Shown one piece after another: positions 35,334-43,179 of a stretch of DNA of 64,000 bases. The DNA is from Actinomyces slackii (GTDB lineage: Bacteria; Actinomycetota; Actinomycetes; Actinomycetales; Actinomycetaceae), in NCBI RefSeq assembly GCF_900637295.1, contig NZ_LR134363.1, forward strand, positions 806,001 through 870,000, written 5' to 3'. Each line of letters starts with the position of its first letter. Positions within the stretch are counted from its first letter, which is position 1. Below the pieces are notes generated by a model. That model ran no database searches. It was given only the letters and a program-made list of their open reading frames with translations, and was not told the origin of the DNA. The position numbers were made by a program, and so were the translations under genes.

Positions 35334-36980
35334 ATGGACGAGTCGCAGGCGATCTCCCGGGCGGAGACCTACAGCATCCGCGAGTTGCACACCCTGGTGC
35401 GCACAGGGCGCATCCGGGTGCCGGAGTTCCAGCGCTCTTTCCGCTGGGAGGCCAAGGACGTCCTTGCACTCGTCGACTCCCTCCTGCGCGGCTTCCCCGT
35501 GGGGAATCTTCTGCTGTGGAAGCGGCCCGCGGAGGCCGGGCGCCTGCGCATCGGGGCGCTCGACGTCGACGCCCCGGAGGTTCCCGATGCCCTGTGGGTG
35601 GTTGATGGCCAGCAGCGCATCACCAGCCTCGTCAATGCCGTGGATCCGGAGGGTGGCAAGGACCGGCGCTTCGCCCTGGGGTACTCCCTCAAGACCGGGA
35701 AGGTGGTGCGGCTACGGGAACCGGAGGAGGACCTTGTGGTCCCGCTGCCGGACCTCTTCGACCTGGGGCGGGCACTGGCCTGGATGGGCGAGCATCCCGA
35801 GGCCGGCGATGAGGCGGGACACATTCAGCAGGCCGTGGAACGGCTGGGTAACGCGGCGATTCCTGCGACCATCATGTCCGAGGCTAACGAGTCCGTCCTG
35901 CGGGAGATCTTCGACCGCATCAACAACCGGGGCAAGCCCCTCAATGACGCAGAGGTCTTCGATGCCCTCCACGGCGGACCAGGCAGGGGACTGACAATCG
36001 AGGGCATCCGAGCCTCGATCAATGCGCAGACGAATGTCGGCCTGCTGCCCGAGGCCGCCGTCATTCAGGCGCTCCTCGTGCGCCGCCACACTGACATTAC
36101 CCGGGATCTGCACGGCGAGTTCTCGCAGTCTCGGCGCCGGGTGAGCGACTTCCCGAGCGAGAGCGAGGGGGAGGCCTACCGGGGCACCGAGGCGGCACTC
36201 CTGGCCGCGGTGCGCTTCCTCCAGGAGCAGGGCGTTCCGCACTGGACCTTCCTGCCCTTCCGCTTCCAGCTCCTGGTCCTCACTCGGTTCTTCGCGCTGT
36301 TCCCCGAGCCCTATGAGCGCAACCGCATCCTGCTCGGCCGCTGGCTGTGGCGCACGAGTGTGGGCGCCGACCAGCTGGGGATCAGCGGCTCCCAGGCCGA
36401 TCTGCGGAGCATGGCCGCCTGCCTCGTGGCCGGGGAGGAATCCGACTCCGTCCAGCGTCTTCTTGCTGCGGCTCGCCTTGAGGGTGAGGCGCCCTTGCCG
36501 GAGCTCTCCGTGTTCCGGGCGACCCGCTCGGATTCCAAGGTCATCGCCAGCGCCCTGTGGAGCCTCGAGCCCACAGATCTGCGCACGGGTGAGCCCATGA
36601 CGCTGGAGGCTCTTGCCGATTTGCTGAGGTCCGCCAGCACGCCCAGCGCCGCCCTCACCGAGCTCGTCCCGGCCGAGGCGCTGGGCGAGGATGCGCTGCC
36701 GGCGGCTAACCGCATGATCTCTGGCCTGGATCGTCGACGGGTCATGGAGTACCTGGCTGCCGGTGTCGGGAACCTGGAGTCCCTGCTGCTCACCGAGGAG
36801 ATCGTCGGCCTTCTGCAGAGGAAGGAGGAGAAGCGGGCCATCGAGCTGCGAGCGGCGCTCTTGGAGGAGCATGTTCGCCGCTTCGTCACCGTGCGAACCG
36901 CCTGCGGGTATGAGGACACGCCGCCGCTGGAGGATCTGCTTCGCCGAGTAGGTGCTGACCTTGCGCAGGACATCCGATGA
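35334..36980 (+). CDS. DUF262 domain protein (GmrSD N-terminal-like) partner of HipA
   Basis: 548-aa protein with a DUF262 domain in its first ~300 residues: EFQRSFRWEAKDVLALVDSL near 33, the ParB-like/NTPase motif VVDGQQRITSLVNAV near 85, and INNRGKPLNDAEVFDAL near 200. In GmrSD restriction systems this domain binds nucleotides and regulates cleavage of modified DNA. The usual DUF1524 HNH nuclease half is not evident; the C-terminal 250 residues are helical and unrecognised, with CGYEDTPPLEDLL near the end. The ATG 35334 lies 6 nt after CATCAT. The stop overlaps the HipA start by 4 nt (ATGA), so the two are made together. Confidence 0.8.
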   Translation: MDESQAISRAETYSIRELHTLVRTGRIRVPEFQRSFRWEAKDVLALVDSLLRGFPVGNLLLWKRPAEAGRLRIGALDVDAPEVPDALWVVDGQQRITSLVNAVDPEGGKDRRFALGYSLKTGKVVRLREPEEDLVVPLPDLFDLGRALAWMGEHPEAGDEAGHIQQAVERLGNAAIPATIMSEANESVLREIFDRINNRGKPLNDAEVFDALHGGPGRGLTIEGIRASINAQTNVGLLPEAAVIQALLVRRHTDITRDLHGEFSQSRRRVSDFPSESEGEAYRGTEAALLAAVRFLQEQGVPHWTFLPFRFQLLVLTRFFALFPEPYERNRILLGRWLWRTSVGADQLGISGSQADLRSMAACLVAGEESDSVQRLLAAARLEGEAPLPELSVFRATRSDSKVIASALWSLEPTDLRTGEPMTLEALADLLRSASTPSAALTELVPAEALGEDALPAANRMISGLDRRRVMEYLAAGVGNLESLLLTEEIVGLLQRKEEKRAIELRAALLEEHVRRFVTVRTACGYEDTPPLEDLLRRVGADLAQDIR

Positions 36981-38194
36981 AAGAGGAGATCTACGCGGTC
37001 ACTCTCCACGGCGAGCACGTGGGCGTCCTGAGCAGGCGGGATGCCGTCACCAAGTTCGTCTTCGATGACGACTACTGGTCGCGGCCCGGGCGGGCTGTCC
37101 TGGGCAGATGGTTCGAGGAGCATCAGCGGGCTTGGCCGCACGCCATGAACAGAGTCCCGGCGTGGTTCTCCAACCTTCTTCCCGAAGGACGTTTACGCGA
37201 TCTCATCGCCCATGAGCAGGGAGTAAACGCCTATGCGGAGATGGATCTGCTTGCCCGGATCGGTGGAGATCTTCCCGGCGCGGTGGCTGTCGATCTGGAC
37301 GACACATCAGAGGTCGATGCGGTCTTTGAGGGTGCGGTTAGCAGCGACGTTCCTCAACCTCTGACGGCCCAGCCCAGGCGGGCTTCGCTGGCGGGCATGG
37401 CGCTCAAGTTCTCCGTGCGCCATGAGGGTGACCGTCTTGCCCTGCCAGTCCGTGGCGAGGACGGGGACTGGATCCTCAAGACGCCAGACTCCCAGTACCC
37501 CGACCTTCCCGCCAACGAGTACGCCATCATGCGCTTGGCTGATCGGGTGGGGATCGAGGTTCCTGAACTGGCGCTATGGGATCGCTCATCGATCGACGAG
37601 CTCGGGCCCGGTGCATGGCCCAATGATGAGACTCTGGCCTATGCCATTCGGCGTTTCGACCGCAGTGATCACGGGCGCATTCATATCGAGGACTTCGCCC
37701 AGGTGCGCGGGACGTTCGGTGCTGAAGAAGGGAAGTACCGGTCTGCGGTGGAGGAGATCGCCGTCCTTGCCTACAGCGGTCACGACCATGCCTCCCTGCA
37801 GGAGATGGTGCGCCGCACGGCCTTCAATCTCTTGGCGGGCAATGGCGACGCGCACCTGAAGAACTGGTCCCTCATCTACCCGGACCGTCGCGCCGCCAGG
37901 CTCTCCCCCGCCTACGACCTTGTCTGCACTGCCCCGTATCTCGGGCAGCCCGAGGATCCTCATCTGGCCCTGCCCTTCTTCGGGGCGCGCACGTTGAGCA
38001 GTGTGACTCGCGAGCACTTCGCCCGACTTCAAGACGTCTTGCGCGTCGGGCGCGAGGATGTGCTCGACGTCCTCGACGAGACCCTGGAGCGCTTTCGGCA
38101 GACCTGGGCGGAGGAGCCCGACGCACCCGATGCCGTCACCGTCTGGATCAGCGCCCACCTCGAGGCCACCTCCACCCGACTTCACGGCGCGTAG
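36977..38194 (+). CDS. HipA-family serine/threonine kinase toxin
   Basis: 405-aa HipA-like kinase; relatives phosphorylate a tRNA synthetase and stop translation. The N-terminal HipA_N part includes VLGRWFEEH and WFSNLLPEGRLRDLIA. The kinase core shows WILKTPD (ATP-binding Lys, near 172), ANEYAIMRLA, the catalytic loop NLLAGNGDAHLKNWSLIY (near 282) and SPAYDLVCTAPY for metal binding. HipA genes usually follow a small Xre-type HipB antitoxin. Here the only upstream partner is the DUF262 protein, overlapping by 4 nt. No HipB-like helix-turn-helix gene is present on either side. The target is unknown. Confidence 0.87.
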   Translation: MKEEIYAVTLHGEHVGVLSRRDAVTKFVFDDDYWSRPGRAVLGRWFEEHQRAWPHAMNRVPAWFSNLLPEGRLRDLIAHEQGVNAYAEMDLLARIGGDLPGAVAVDLDDTSEVDAVFEGAVSSDVPQPLTAQPRRASLAGMALKFSVRHEGDRLALPVRGEDGDWILKTPDSQYPDLPANEYAIMRLADRVGIEVPELALWDRSSIDELGPGAWPNDETLAYAIRRFDRSDHGRIHIEDFAQVRGTFGAEEGKYRSAVEEIAVLAYSGHDHASLQEMVRRTAFNLLAGNGDAHLKNWSLIYPDRRAARLSPAYDLVCTAPYLGQPEDPHLALPFFGARTLSSVTREHFARLQDVLRVGREDVLDVLDETLERFRQTWAEEPDAPDAVTVWISAHLEATSTRLHGA

Positions 38195-38280
38195 TCGGAA
38201 GCCCACTCGGCGCTGGGATCTGGTCCTTCGGGGCGATGAACTAGCCGTATGGCGCACGGTACTCCGAGAGGTGGTTGTGT

Positions 38281-39033
38281 TCAGTTGTCGTGTTCGGGGT
38301 CGGGTGTGTCTGTGGGGGTGGTGCTCGGCTGGGGGGTGTCGTGTGCGTAGGGTGGGCGGATGTCTTCCATGGTCTGGTCCAGGCCGGGGATGGGCTGGTC
38401 TTGGCATAGCCAGGGCAGGGCTGATTGGGTGAGGTTGACCAGGTTGCCTTTGAGGTCGCCTTGCATGGCCGGGGCATGGTCGATGCTGAGAGCCAGGTAG
38501 TGGTCTCCGCAGATGAAGACGGTTGAGCCGTATCTCACGCCATAGGCCTGATCGCCGCTGCCGTCATCGTCCTCCACTTCTTCATCGATCCATGCCTTCC
38601 CGGTGCCCTCGATGCCGGGGAAGGAGAAGTCGCTGCCGAACTGTCCACGCGACAGGTTGGGCTCGTCCCAGGGATCTTTATTCCTGTAGATGTACCACGC
38701 TTGGATGTAGAGAACGGAGGCGTCCCGCCCGGGAATTTTGACAATGCACCAGGGGGGTATGTGGTTGAAGTGGTTCACGATGGTGCTGTCGGGGCCGAAC
38801 ATGGCCTCTACGGCTTCGTCGGGGATGCCCGGGCAGGTGTAGGAGGCCCCATCCGGCGCGGCTGTGGCCACCACCGGCACAGTTGAGCGCGAACTCGATC
38901 GTCCTAACGGTCCGCCATTGGCGCAGCCGGCCAGCGCCAGGCAGGATGCGGCCACCAAGCAGATGCCAGAGGACAGCCACCACCTGCTCCGCCGGTCCGC
39001 AAGGTCTCGCTCACCCATCCTTCGTCTCATCAT
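38281..39033 (-). CDS. Lipoprotein of the DUF6571-like operon
   Basis: About 250 aa. A basic N-terminus (MMRRRMGERDLADRRSRW) precedes a hydrophobic stretch and the lipobox LALAGC (cysteine near 37), so it should be a lipid-anchored exported protein. The mature domain is unrecognised. Four cysteines (YTCPG, PWCIV, FICGD, WLCQD) could form two disulfides, and conserved-looking aromatic patches such as YIQAWYIYRN occur. The C-terminal tail is Pro/Thr-rich. Start uncertain: ATG 39033 or ATG 39018, both overlapping the upstream gene, which implies translational coupling. Third gene of a three-gene operon. Convergent with hipA across 86 nt. Confidence 0.72.
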   Translation of the reverse strand: MMRRRMGERDLADRRSRWWLSSGICLVAASCLALAGCANGGPLGRSSSRSTVPVVATAAPDGASYTCPGIPDEAVEAMFGPDSTIVNHFNHIPPWCIVKIPGRDASVLYIQAWYIYRNKDPWDEPNLSRGQFGSDFSFPGIEGTGKAWIDEEVEDDDGSGDQAYGVRYGSTVFICGDHYLALSIDHAPAMQGDLKGNLVNLTQSALPWLCQDQPIPGLDQTMEDIRPPYAHDTPQPSTTPTDTPDPEHDN

Positions 39034-41206
39034 CTTGAGTGCTCTTCGGTTTGGCGCCCCAGCTGTGGGCCGGTGCTTCGGGCGCGTCGGGACTGGCCGT
39101 AGCATACGCTTTATCAAAGATGTTGTTCATGGCTAAGGTGTAACTGGTATTCGAATCTGCCGGATTATGTAGATGTCCACCCAGAGTATGCAATCCGTCG
39201 CGCACATTAGGGTCATTCAACTGATCGGGGGACATGCCTTGTGTCAGGACATTGCCGGCCTCATCAACCACATTGTCAACACTTTCGTCCACTGTCTTTG
39301 CCGTCCCGGTTGATGTCCTCATCGCTTGAATGTCCGCGACTGAGTAGACACCACTGTTGAGTAGACTCGCGGTGATCTGCTCGGTACTGGCGGCCATTGC
39401 ATCACTCTTGATTTTCGCCGCCTCTGTGCGTGCCTCAGACGCATTATTGACAGAAATGGGATTCGCCGTATCCACAACCAGAGCTGCCGCATCTCCGACG
39501 ACGGGAATCAAACCAGCGCCATATGAGACGATAGTGTTGCTGGTGGTTGCGTAGTTATCTACTTGAACGCCACGGTGAACAAGTTGATGACTCTCCGCCC
39601 CAGCGAAGAATCCGTTGGTAGCGGCCTGTCTCTCGACCGCCGCCGTCAACTCAGTTGAATCCTTAGTGTCCTGATATATTTCGGCGGCAGCCTGGAGTTG
39701 CTGTTCGTGATAATCAGACATCGACTCGCCCAAGTGGGCGGAAGCGTTTTTATCCTGCAACACCTGACCCACCAGATTAGTGAGCGCCCTGTCAGTCATT
39801 ACTGGATGGTGATAGGAAATTCCGCCAGCGGAATCGTTGAATACTTTGACGGGCCCTTCGGGGTTCCCCGGAAATGCTGATTCGCTCACTCCCTCGGGAT
39901 GGCGTGCTAGCACACTCGATACGAGATTGCGACCCTCGCTGTCAAGCGCTGGGGGATCTTCCGCCGATCCGAGGCCATTGAGTATACCTGATACCGCAGT
40001 CGCGGCCGCAGATACCTGACGCTTCTGGCTAGAATCATCGGAAGACGGAGCCTCAGAGGAGCCGACATTACGGTCTATTTCATCGCACAGACGTGCCCAA
40101 TCCCTCGTCCAGTCTTGATTCGACAGTTTCCCATTTTCGATCAACGTCTGAACGCGCTCAACGTGCTCCTTCGAATCCGCGCCAGTAATAGGCTTATCGG
40201 ACCATTCGCTGGACGGAACCAACCACTCAAGGCCGGCGTCACGATTGCCCGTCATTGCATGCACAACGCCCGACAGGGGGTTGTCATTACTCACAATCGA
40301 TAGAGATGTCATCCTGAGACGATCCCCAGTCGGCACCTCATCGTACTCATGGCTCTCGATTCGTCGCGCCAGGGTGACCAGGAAAGTGTCGTTGTAGTCC
40401 AGGCCCACGGAATCTTCGACGCCATCGCCGTCGATATCCACTTGCTGAGAGGTCTCCAGCATAGTGTTCAGGGCATCGATGCGTGCGGGCTTGCCATCCT
40501 CTTGCGTCATATCTGCGAGACGATCCGCGTAGGCCTTAGCCTTGTCTTCCGGCCACGTATTGGATGCGGTTGCCAGCATTCTACCCATGACGTTGGCCAG
40601 GTCAACGCCAGCATTAGGTCTCTCACTATATGCAGTCCCCTCGACGTTGGATACCGAGGTGAACCGCTGGTCAATGTCGGTTATGCTATCGAGAATTCGC
40701 CCCGGTCCGATGTTGTTGAAAATCGTATTGGCGTAGGCCGGATCATCCTGTCCAGCGCGCATGCGCTCCAACAGTTGATCCCACTCCTCTGGGCTGCACC
40801 CCTGCTCCGAATACTTCACCAACGTCGCGGCATCAGTGTTCGCCTGCCGCCAGGTGTCGACATTGTTGTGCGTTTTAACGTTCTCCGGCGTGTCCTCCAC
40901 CCCGTCAGGCACGTAATAACAGATCGTGCCGTCCGGTGCGGTGGCAGTCATGCCAGTCTCATTGGCGGCCTTTGCGGCGTCTAAGCGTGCCTGCAGTTTG
41001 GAGGCCTCATCTGCTAGATCGTCCTTGTATGTCGTCATGTTGGTAGAGAAGGAGAACAGGTCAACCGGATTCTCGCCACGACTCGACGAATTGGCAGAGT
41101 TAACCATTGTCACAGCAGATCTGCTGGACTCAGCCTTGGTCGCGTAACCGTTGAGGTCGTTGATGATCTTCTGCAGACCGTCAGGATCGAGAGAAATATA
41201 AGCCAT
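39011..41206 (-). CDS. DUF6571-like large protein with WXG100-like N-terminus
   Basis: 731-aa, mostly helical protein. The first ~90 residues (starting AYISLDPDGLQKIINDLNGY, then a second helix KLQARLDAAKAAN) resemble the helical hairpin of WXG100/ESX-type secreted proteins. The remainder resembles actinobacterial DUF6571 proteins. A hydrophobic Gly/Ala/Val patch (GAGLIPVVGDAAALVVDTANP) lies near residue 560. There is no signal peptide, consistent with non-classical export. The start at ATG 41206 has GGTGA upstream; the overlapping GTG 41215 is an alternative. Base composition is visibly lower in GC than the array on either side. Export by a type VII system is an inference; no secretion ATPase gene is in the window. 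Confidence 0.65.
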   Translation of the reverse strand: MAYISLDPDGLQKIINDLNGYATKAESSRSAVTMVNSANSSSRGENPVDLFSFSTNMTTYKDDLADEASKLQARLDAAKAANETGMTATAPDGTICYYVPDGVEDTPENVKTHNNVDTWRQANTDAATLVKYSEQGCSPEEWDQLLERMRAGQDDPAYANTIFNNIGPGRILDSITDIDQRFTSVSNVEGTAYSERPNAGVDLANVMGRMLATASNTWPEDKAKAYADRLADMTQEDGKPARIDALNTMLETSQQVDIDGDGVEDSVGLDYNDTFLVTLARRIESHEYDEVPTGDRLRMTSLSIVSNDNPLSGVVHAMTGNRDAGLEWLVPSSEWSDKPITGADSKEHVERVQTLIENGKLSNQDWTRDWARLCDEIDRNVGSSEAPSSDDSSQKRQVSAAATAVSGILNGLGSAEDPPALDSEGRNLVSSVLARHPEGVSESAFPGNPEGPVKVFNDSAGGISYHHPVMTDRALTNLVGQVLQDKNASAHLGESMSDYHEQQLQAAAEIYQDTKDSTELTAAVERQAATNGFFAGAESHQLVHRGVQVDNYATTSNTIVSYGAGLIPVVGDAAALVVDTANPISVNNASEARTEAAKIKSDAMAASTEQITASLLNSGVYSVADIQAMRTSTGTAKTVDESVDNVVDEAGNVLTQGMSPDQLNDPNVRDGLHTLGGHLHNPADSNTSYTLAMNNIFDKAYATASPDAPEAPAHSWGAKPKSTQDDETKDG

Positions 41207-41211
41207 GACTA

Positions 41212-41604
41212 TCACCAGGTCGCTCGGGAGTCTGTTTCCTTGACTTTCTCGGGTTCGGCACTATGATCATCAGAGACGTCTTGCCGAGTTGAACTCACCT
41301 GGGAAGTGATCTTATCAATCACTCCTACGGCGGCAGTGCGGGATGTCTCCGCTAGTGGCGATTTCCACACACTCCCCTCGCCTCCCAGGCCGTTGGTCAG
41401 CATGTGTGACTTTGGCGTCATTCCGCTGGTGGCCCCCGCGTCCAGGTCGTCCTCAGCGGAGTCTAAGGTGTCAAGCACCCTCTTCATGGCGGGCCGCTTC
41501 AGATTCGGCACCAACTTATCGCCATCCTCATCCGTCTCGCGAGGAGTGCCCCCCAGGCCATCATCAGCATTGGGGCGCGCATCCCAATCGGGTCCAACTA
41601 CCAC
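41212..41604 (-). CDS. Small hydrophilic protein, first gene of the DUF6571-like operon
   Basis: 130-aa protein I do not recognise, rich in Asp, Glu, Ser and Thr, with no signal peptide or membrane helix. A predicted helix RPAMKRVLDTLDSAEDDLDA near 37 and another with AAVGVIDKITSQVSS near 90 could be a WXG-like partner or chaperone for the large protein that follows. The GTG start has GAGGAG 5 nt upstream. A TAATAT -10-like element lies about 50 nt farther upstream (41652-41657). Its TGA overlaps the alternative GTG start of the next gene (GTGA), so the operon is translationally coupled. Confidence 0.65.
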   Translation of the reverse strand: MVVGPDWDARPNADDGLGGTPRETDEDGDKLVPNLKRPAMKRVLDTLDSAEDDLDAGATSGMTPKSHMLTNGLGGEGSVWKSPLAETSRTAAVGVIDKITSQVSSTRQDVSDDHSAEPEKVKETDSRATW

Positions 41605-41680
41605 GTCATCTCCTCACGGATCGGTAACCGAGCGTCGCCGACACTACCCGAATATTACTGGGCTTGTCTACAACTTGCGG

Positions 41681-41896
41681 GTGAGTCCATGTCGAGGTTG
41701 CACAGATGGAGCCATTGCGACACGCATCGTCGAGGTTCGAGGCCTCAACGCCCTTGATGTCGACGATCTGCACCAGGAGCCATCCTTCCGTGCCTCCTTG
41801 GATGAGGCCGCCTGCCATGACGACCCCCGCGCCGCGCTCGCCCAGGCTCACGCGGCCCTCGACCGGCTCCTGGGCACGGTGCTCGATCCCCGCTGA
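41681..41896 (+). CDS. Small open frame with coding-like bias, or gene fragment
   Basis: 71 codons from GTG 41681 to a stop at 41896, in the 335-nt gap between B6 and the DUF6571-like operon and opposite to both. Third codon positions are strongly G/C from about 41714 on, which is what real genes in this genome show. The protein end (DPRAALAQAHAALDRLLGTVLDPR region) looks like a soluble helix. It may be the surviving 3' end of a lost gene, comparable to the ogt and sdaA remnants. No family is recognised. The competing minus-strand frame (41606-41911) lacks this codon pattern. Confidence 0.3.
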   Translation: MSPCRGCTDGAIATRIVEVRGLNALDVDDLHQEPSFRASLDEAACHDDPRAALAQAHAALDRLLGTVLDPR

Positions 41897-41939
41897 CAAG
41901 CCGGACACCACCCGGGCCCGGGCTGAGGCTCACCCCGGC

Positions 41940-43178
41940 TCACCCCTTATCCTCCTGCAGACTGGTGCGGAACACGGCGAGCATGTCGTCCGGGGCCACA
42001 CCACTGCCGATGATGTCCACCGGTTCCGAGCGAATGCGCCGGTCCTGCCCGGGTGCAGCATCGACCCAGACGGGAGCCTCGCCCCCGTCCTTCTTAAGGA
42101 CCCAGATCATCCCGGTCGGGGTGGGTTCACGCCAGAAGTTGCGACCTGTCGTGTCCACGCGCGCGCCGGTGCCGAGGTCCACCAGCTCGCTCGGCTCGTC
42201 GGCCCAATCAGGGTGCTCGGTCTTGGCCCCCACGGAGCTCGCCGGATCCGTGAAGCGCCCGACCCATCCGGAGGGGTGGATGTAGTAGACGCCGTCGAGA
42301 CTGCTCAGGTGCTCGCCCGTGAGTGCGTCAGCCTGGGTGACTGTCGTCGTCGAGCACGACTCCGAGCCGCACAGTTTCAGGGTGGCCCGCTCGCTGAGCA
42401 CAACATTGGATCCCGTGGCACCCACGAGCCAGGCCCCAGGGCTCCAGCGCGCCGGCTTGGCCTTGGGGGAGGCGAGGGAGTAGGTGGAGATGGTCGAACC
42501 CTCGGCCATCAGCGTGGGGGAGGCCTGAATGATCAGGGCGTCATTGGTCAGCGCCATTCCCAGGAGGAGGTCCGCGGTCTCCACGGTGCGCACCACCTCA
42601 CCCGTCTTGGCGGACATGACCACGACGGTTCCCCTGCCGTCCTCGCGTGGCGCGTTACTGTCGTACGGGCCACTGGGCATGGCAGTGAGCCCGACGGCGA
42701 TATGCTCCCCATCCTCACTTGCCTGGAGCGCATGGAAGGACATGGTGTCGCTGCCGGCGGAATCGAGGGTGGTCATGCCCGGACCCAGGCTCCGATACCA
42801 GCGCACCGAGCCGTCCTGCGGGTCCAGACCGACGACGGCAGGCTCCTCGACCGGCTCCTCCTTGGAGTCATCCCGGTCCGTGAGGAGCAGGACGGGCCCA
42901 TGAGCGGTGCCCTGGGTCCACTCGAGGCGACGGATGGGCGCATGTGCTGCAACCTGCCAGGCCCGGCCGTCCTCTCCCGGAGTCTGCGGGGCGGTGATGA
43001 CGCCCGCTGCCTGCGCCTCGACCGCCCCTCCCACCGGGCCCGGGCTCACCGTCGGCGCGGCGGGAGGCTCCGGCCGTTGGACCTGCCATACCAGGCCGGA
43101 GAAGGCCAACGCCACCGTGACGACGACGGCCGCTATCACGAGGCGGGCCCGCAGGGAGTCGTGACTCAGAAGGCGCAT
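41940..43178 (-). CDS. Propeller array type B, member B6
   Basis: 412 aa, the shortest B protein and closest to B7. The helix lies at about 11-29 (ARLVIAAVVVTVALAFSGLVW). Blades GLDPQDGSVRWYRSLGP near 122 and VVMSAKTGEVVRTVETA near 190. The SSPKA-type signature appears as LASPKAKPARWSPGAWLVG. Cysteine pair CGSESC near 260. It ends FRTSLQEDKG, diverging from the usual RTTLTM ending. Last gene of the four-gene A8-B7-A7-B6 operon; ATG start 1 nt after the A7 stop. Confidence 0.7.
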   Translation of the reverse strand: MRLLSHDSLRARLVIAAVVVTVALAFSGLVWQVQRPEPPAAPTVSPGPVGGAVEAQAAGVITAPQTPGEDGRAWQVAAHAPIRRLEWTQGTAHGPVLLLTDRDDSKEEPVEEPAVVGLDPQDGSVRWYRSLGPGMTTLDSAGSDTMSFHALQASEDGEHIAVGLTAMPSGPYDSNAPREDGRGTVVVMSAKTGEVVRTVETADLLLGMALTNDALIIQASPTLMAEGSTISTYSLASPKAKPARWSPGAWLVGATGSNVVLSERATLKLCGSESCSTTTVTQADALTGEHLSSLDGVYYIHPSGWVGRFTDPASSVGAKTEHPDWADEPSELVDLGTGARVDTTGRNFWREPTPTGMIWVLKKDGGEAPVWVDAAPGQDRRIRSEPVDIIGSGVAPDDMLAVFRTSLQEDKG

Positions 43179-43179
43179 C

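Noticed and set aside
36977..38194. A standard hipBA operon
   Set aside because: No helix-turn-helix HipB gene is found on either side of hipA; the coupled upstream gene is a DUF262 protein.
41606..41911. 101-codon minus-strand frame between B6 and the DUF6571-like operon
   Set aside because: Its codon third positions do not show the G/C preference, and it lacks a ribosome site or promoter; the opposite frame fits better.
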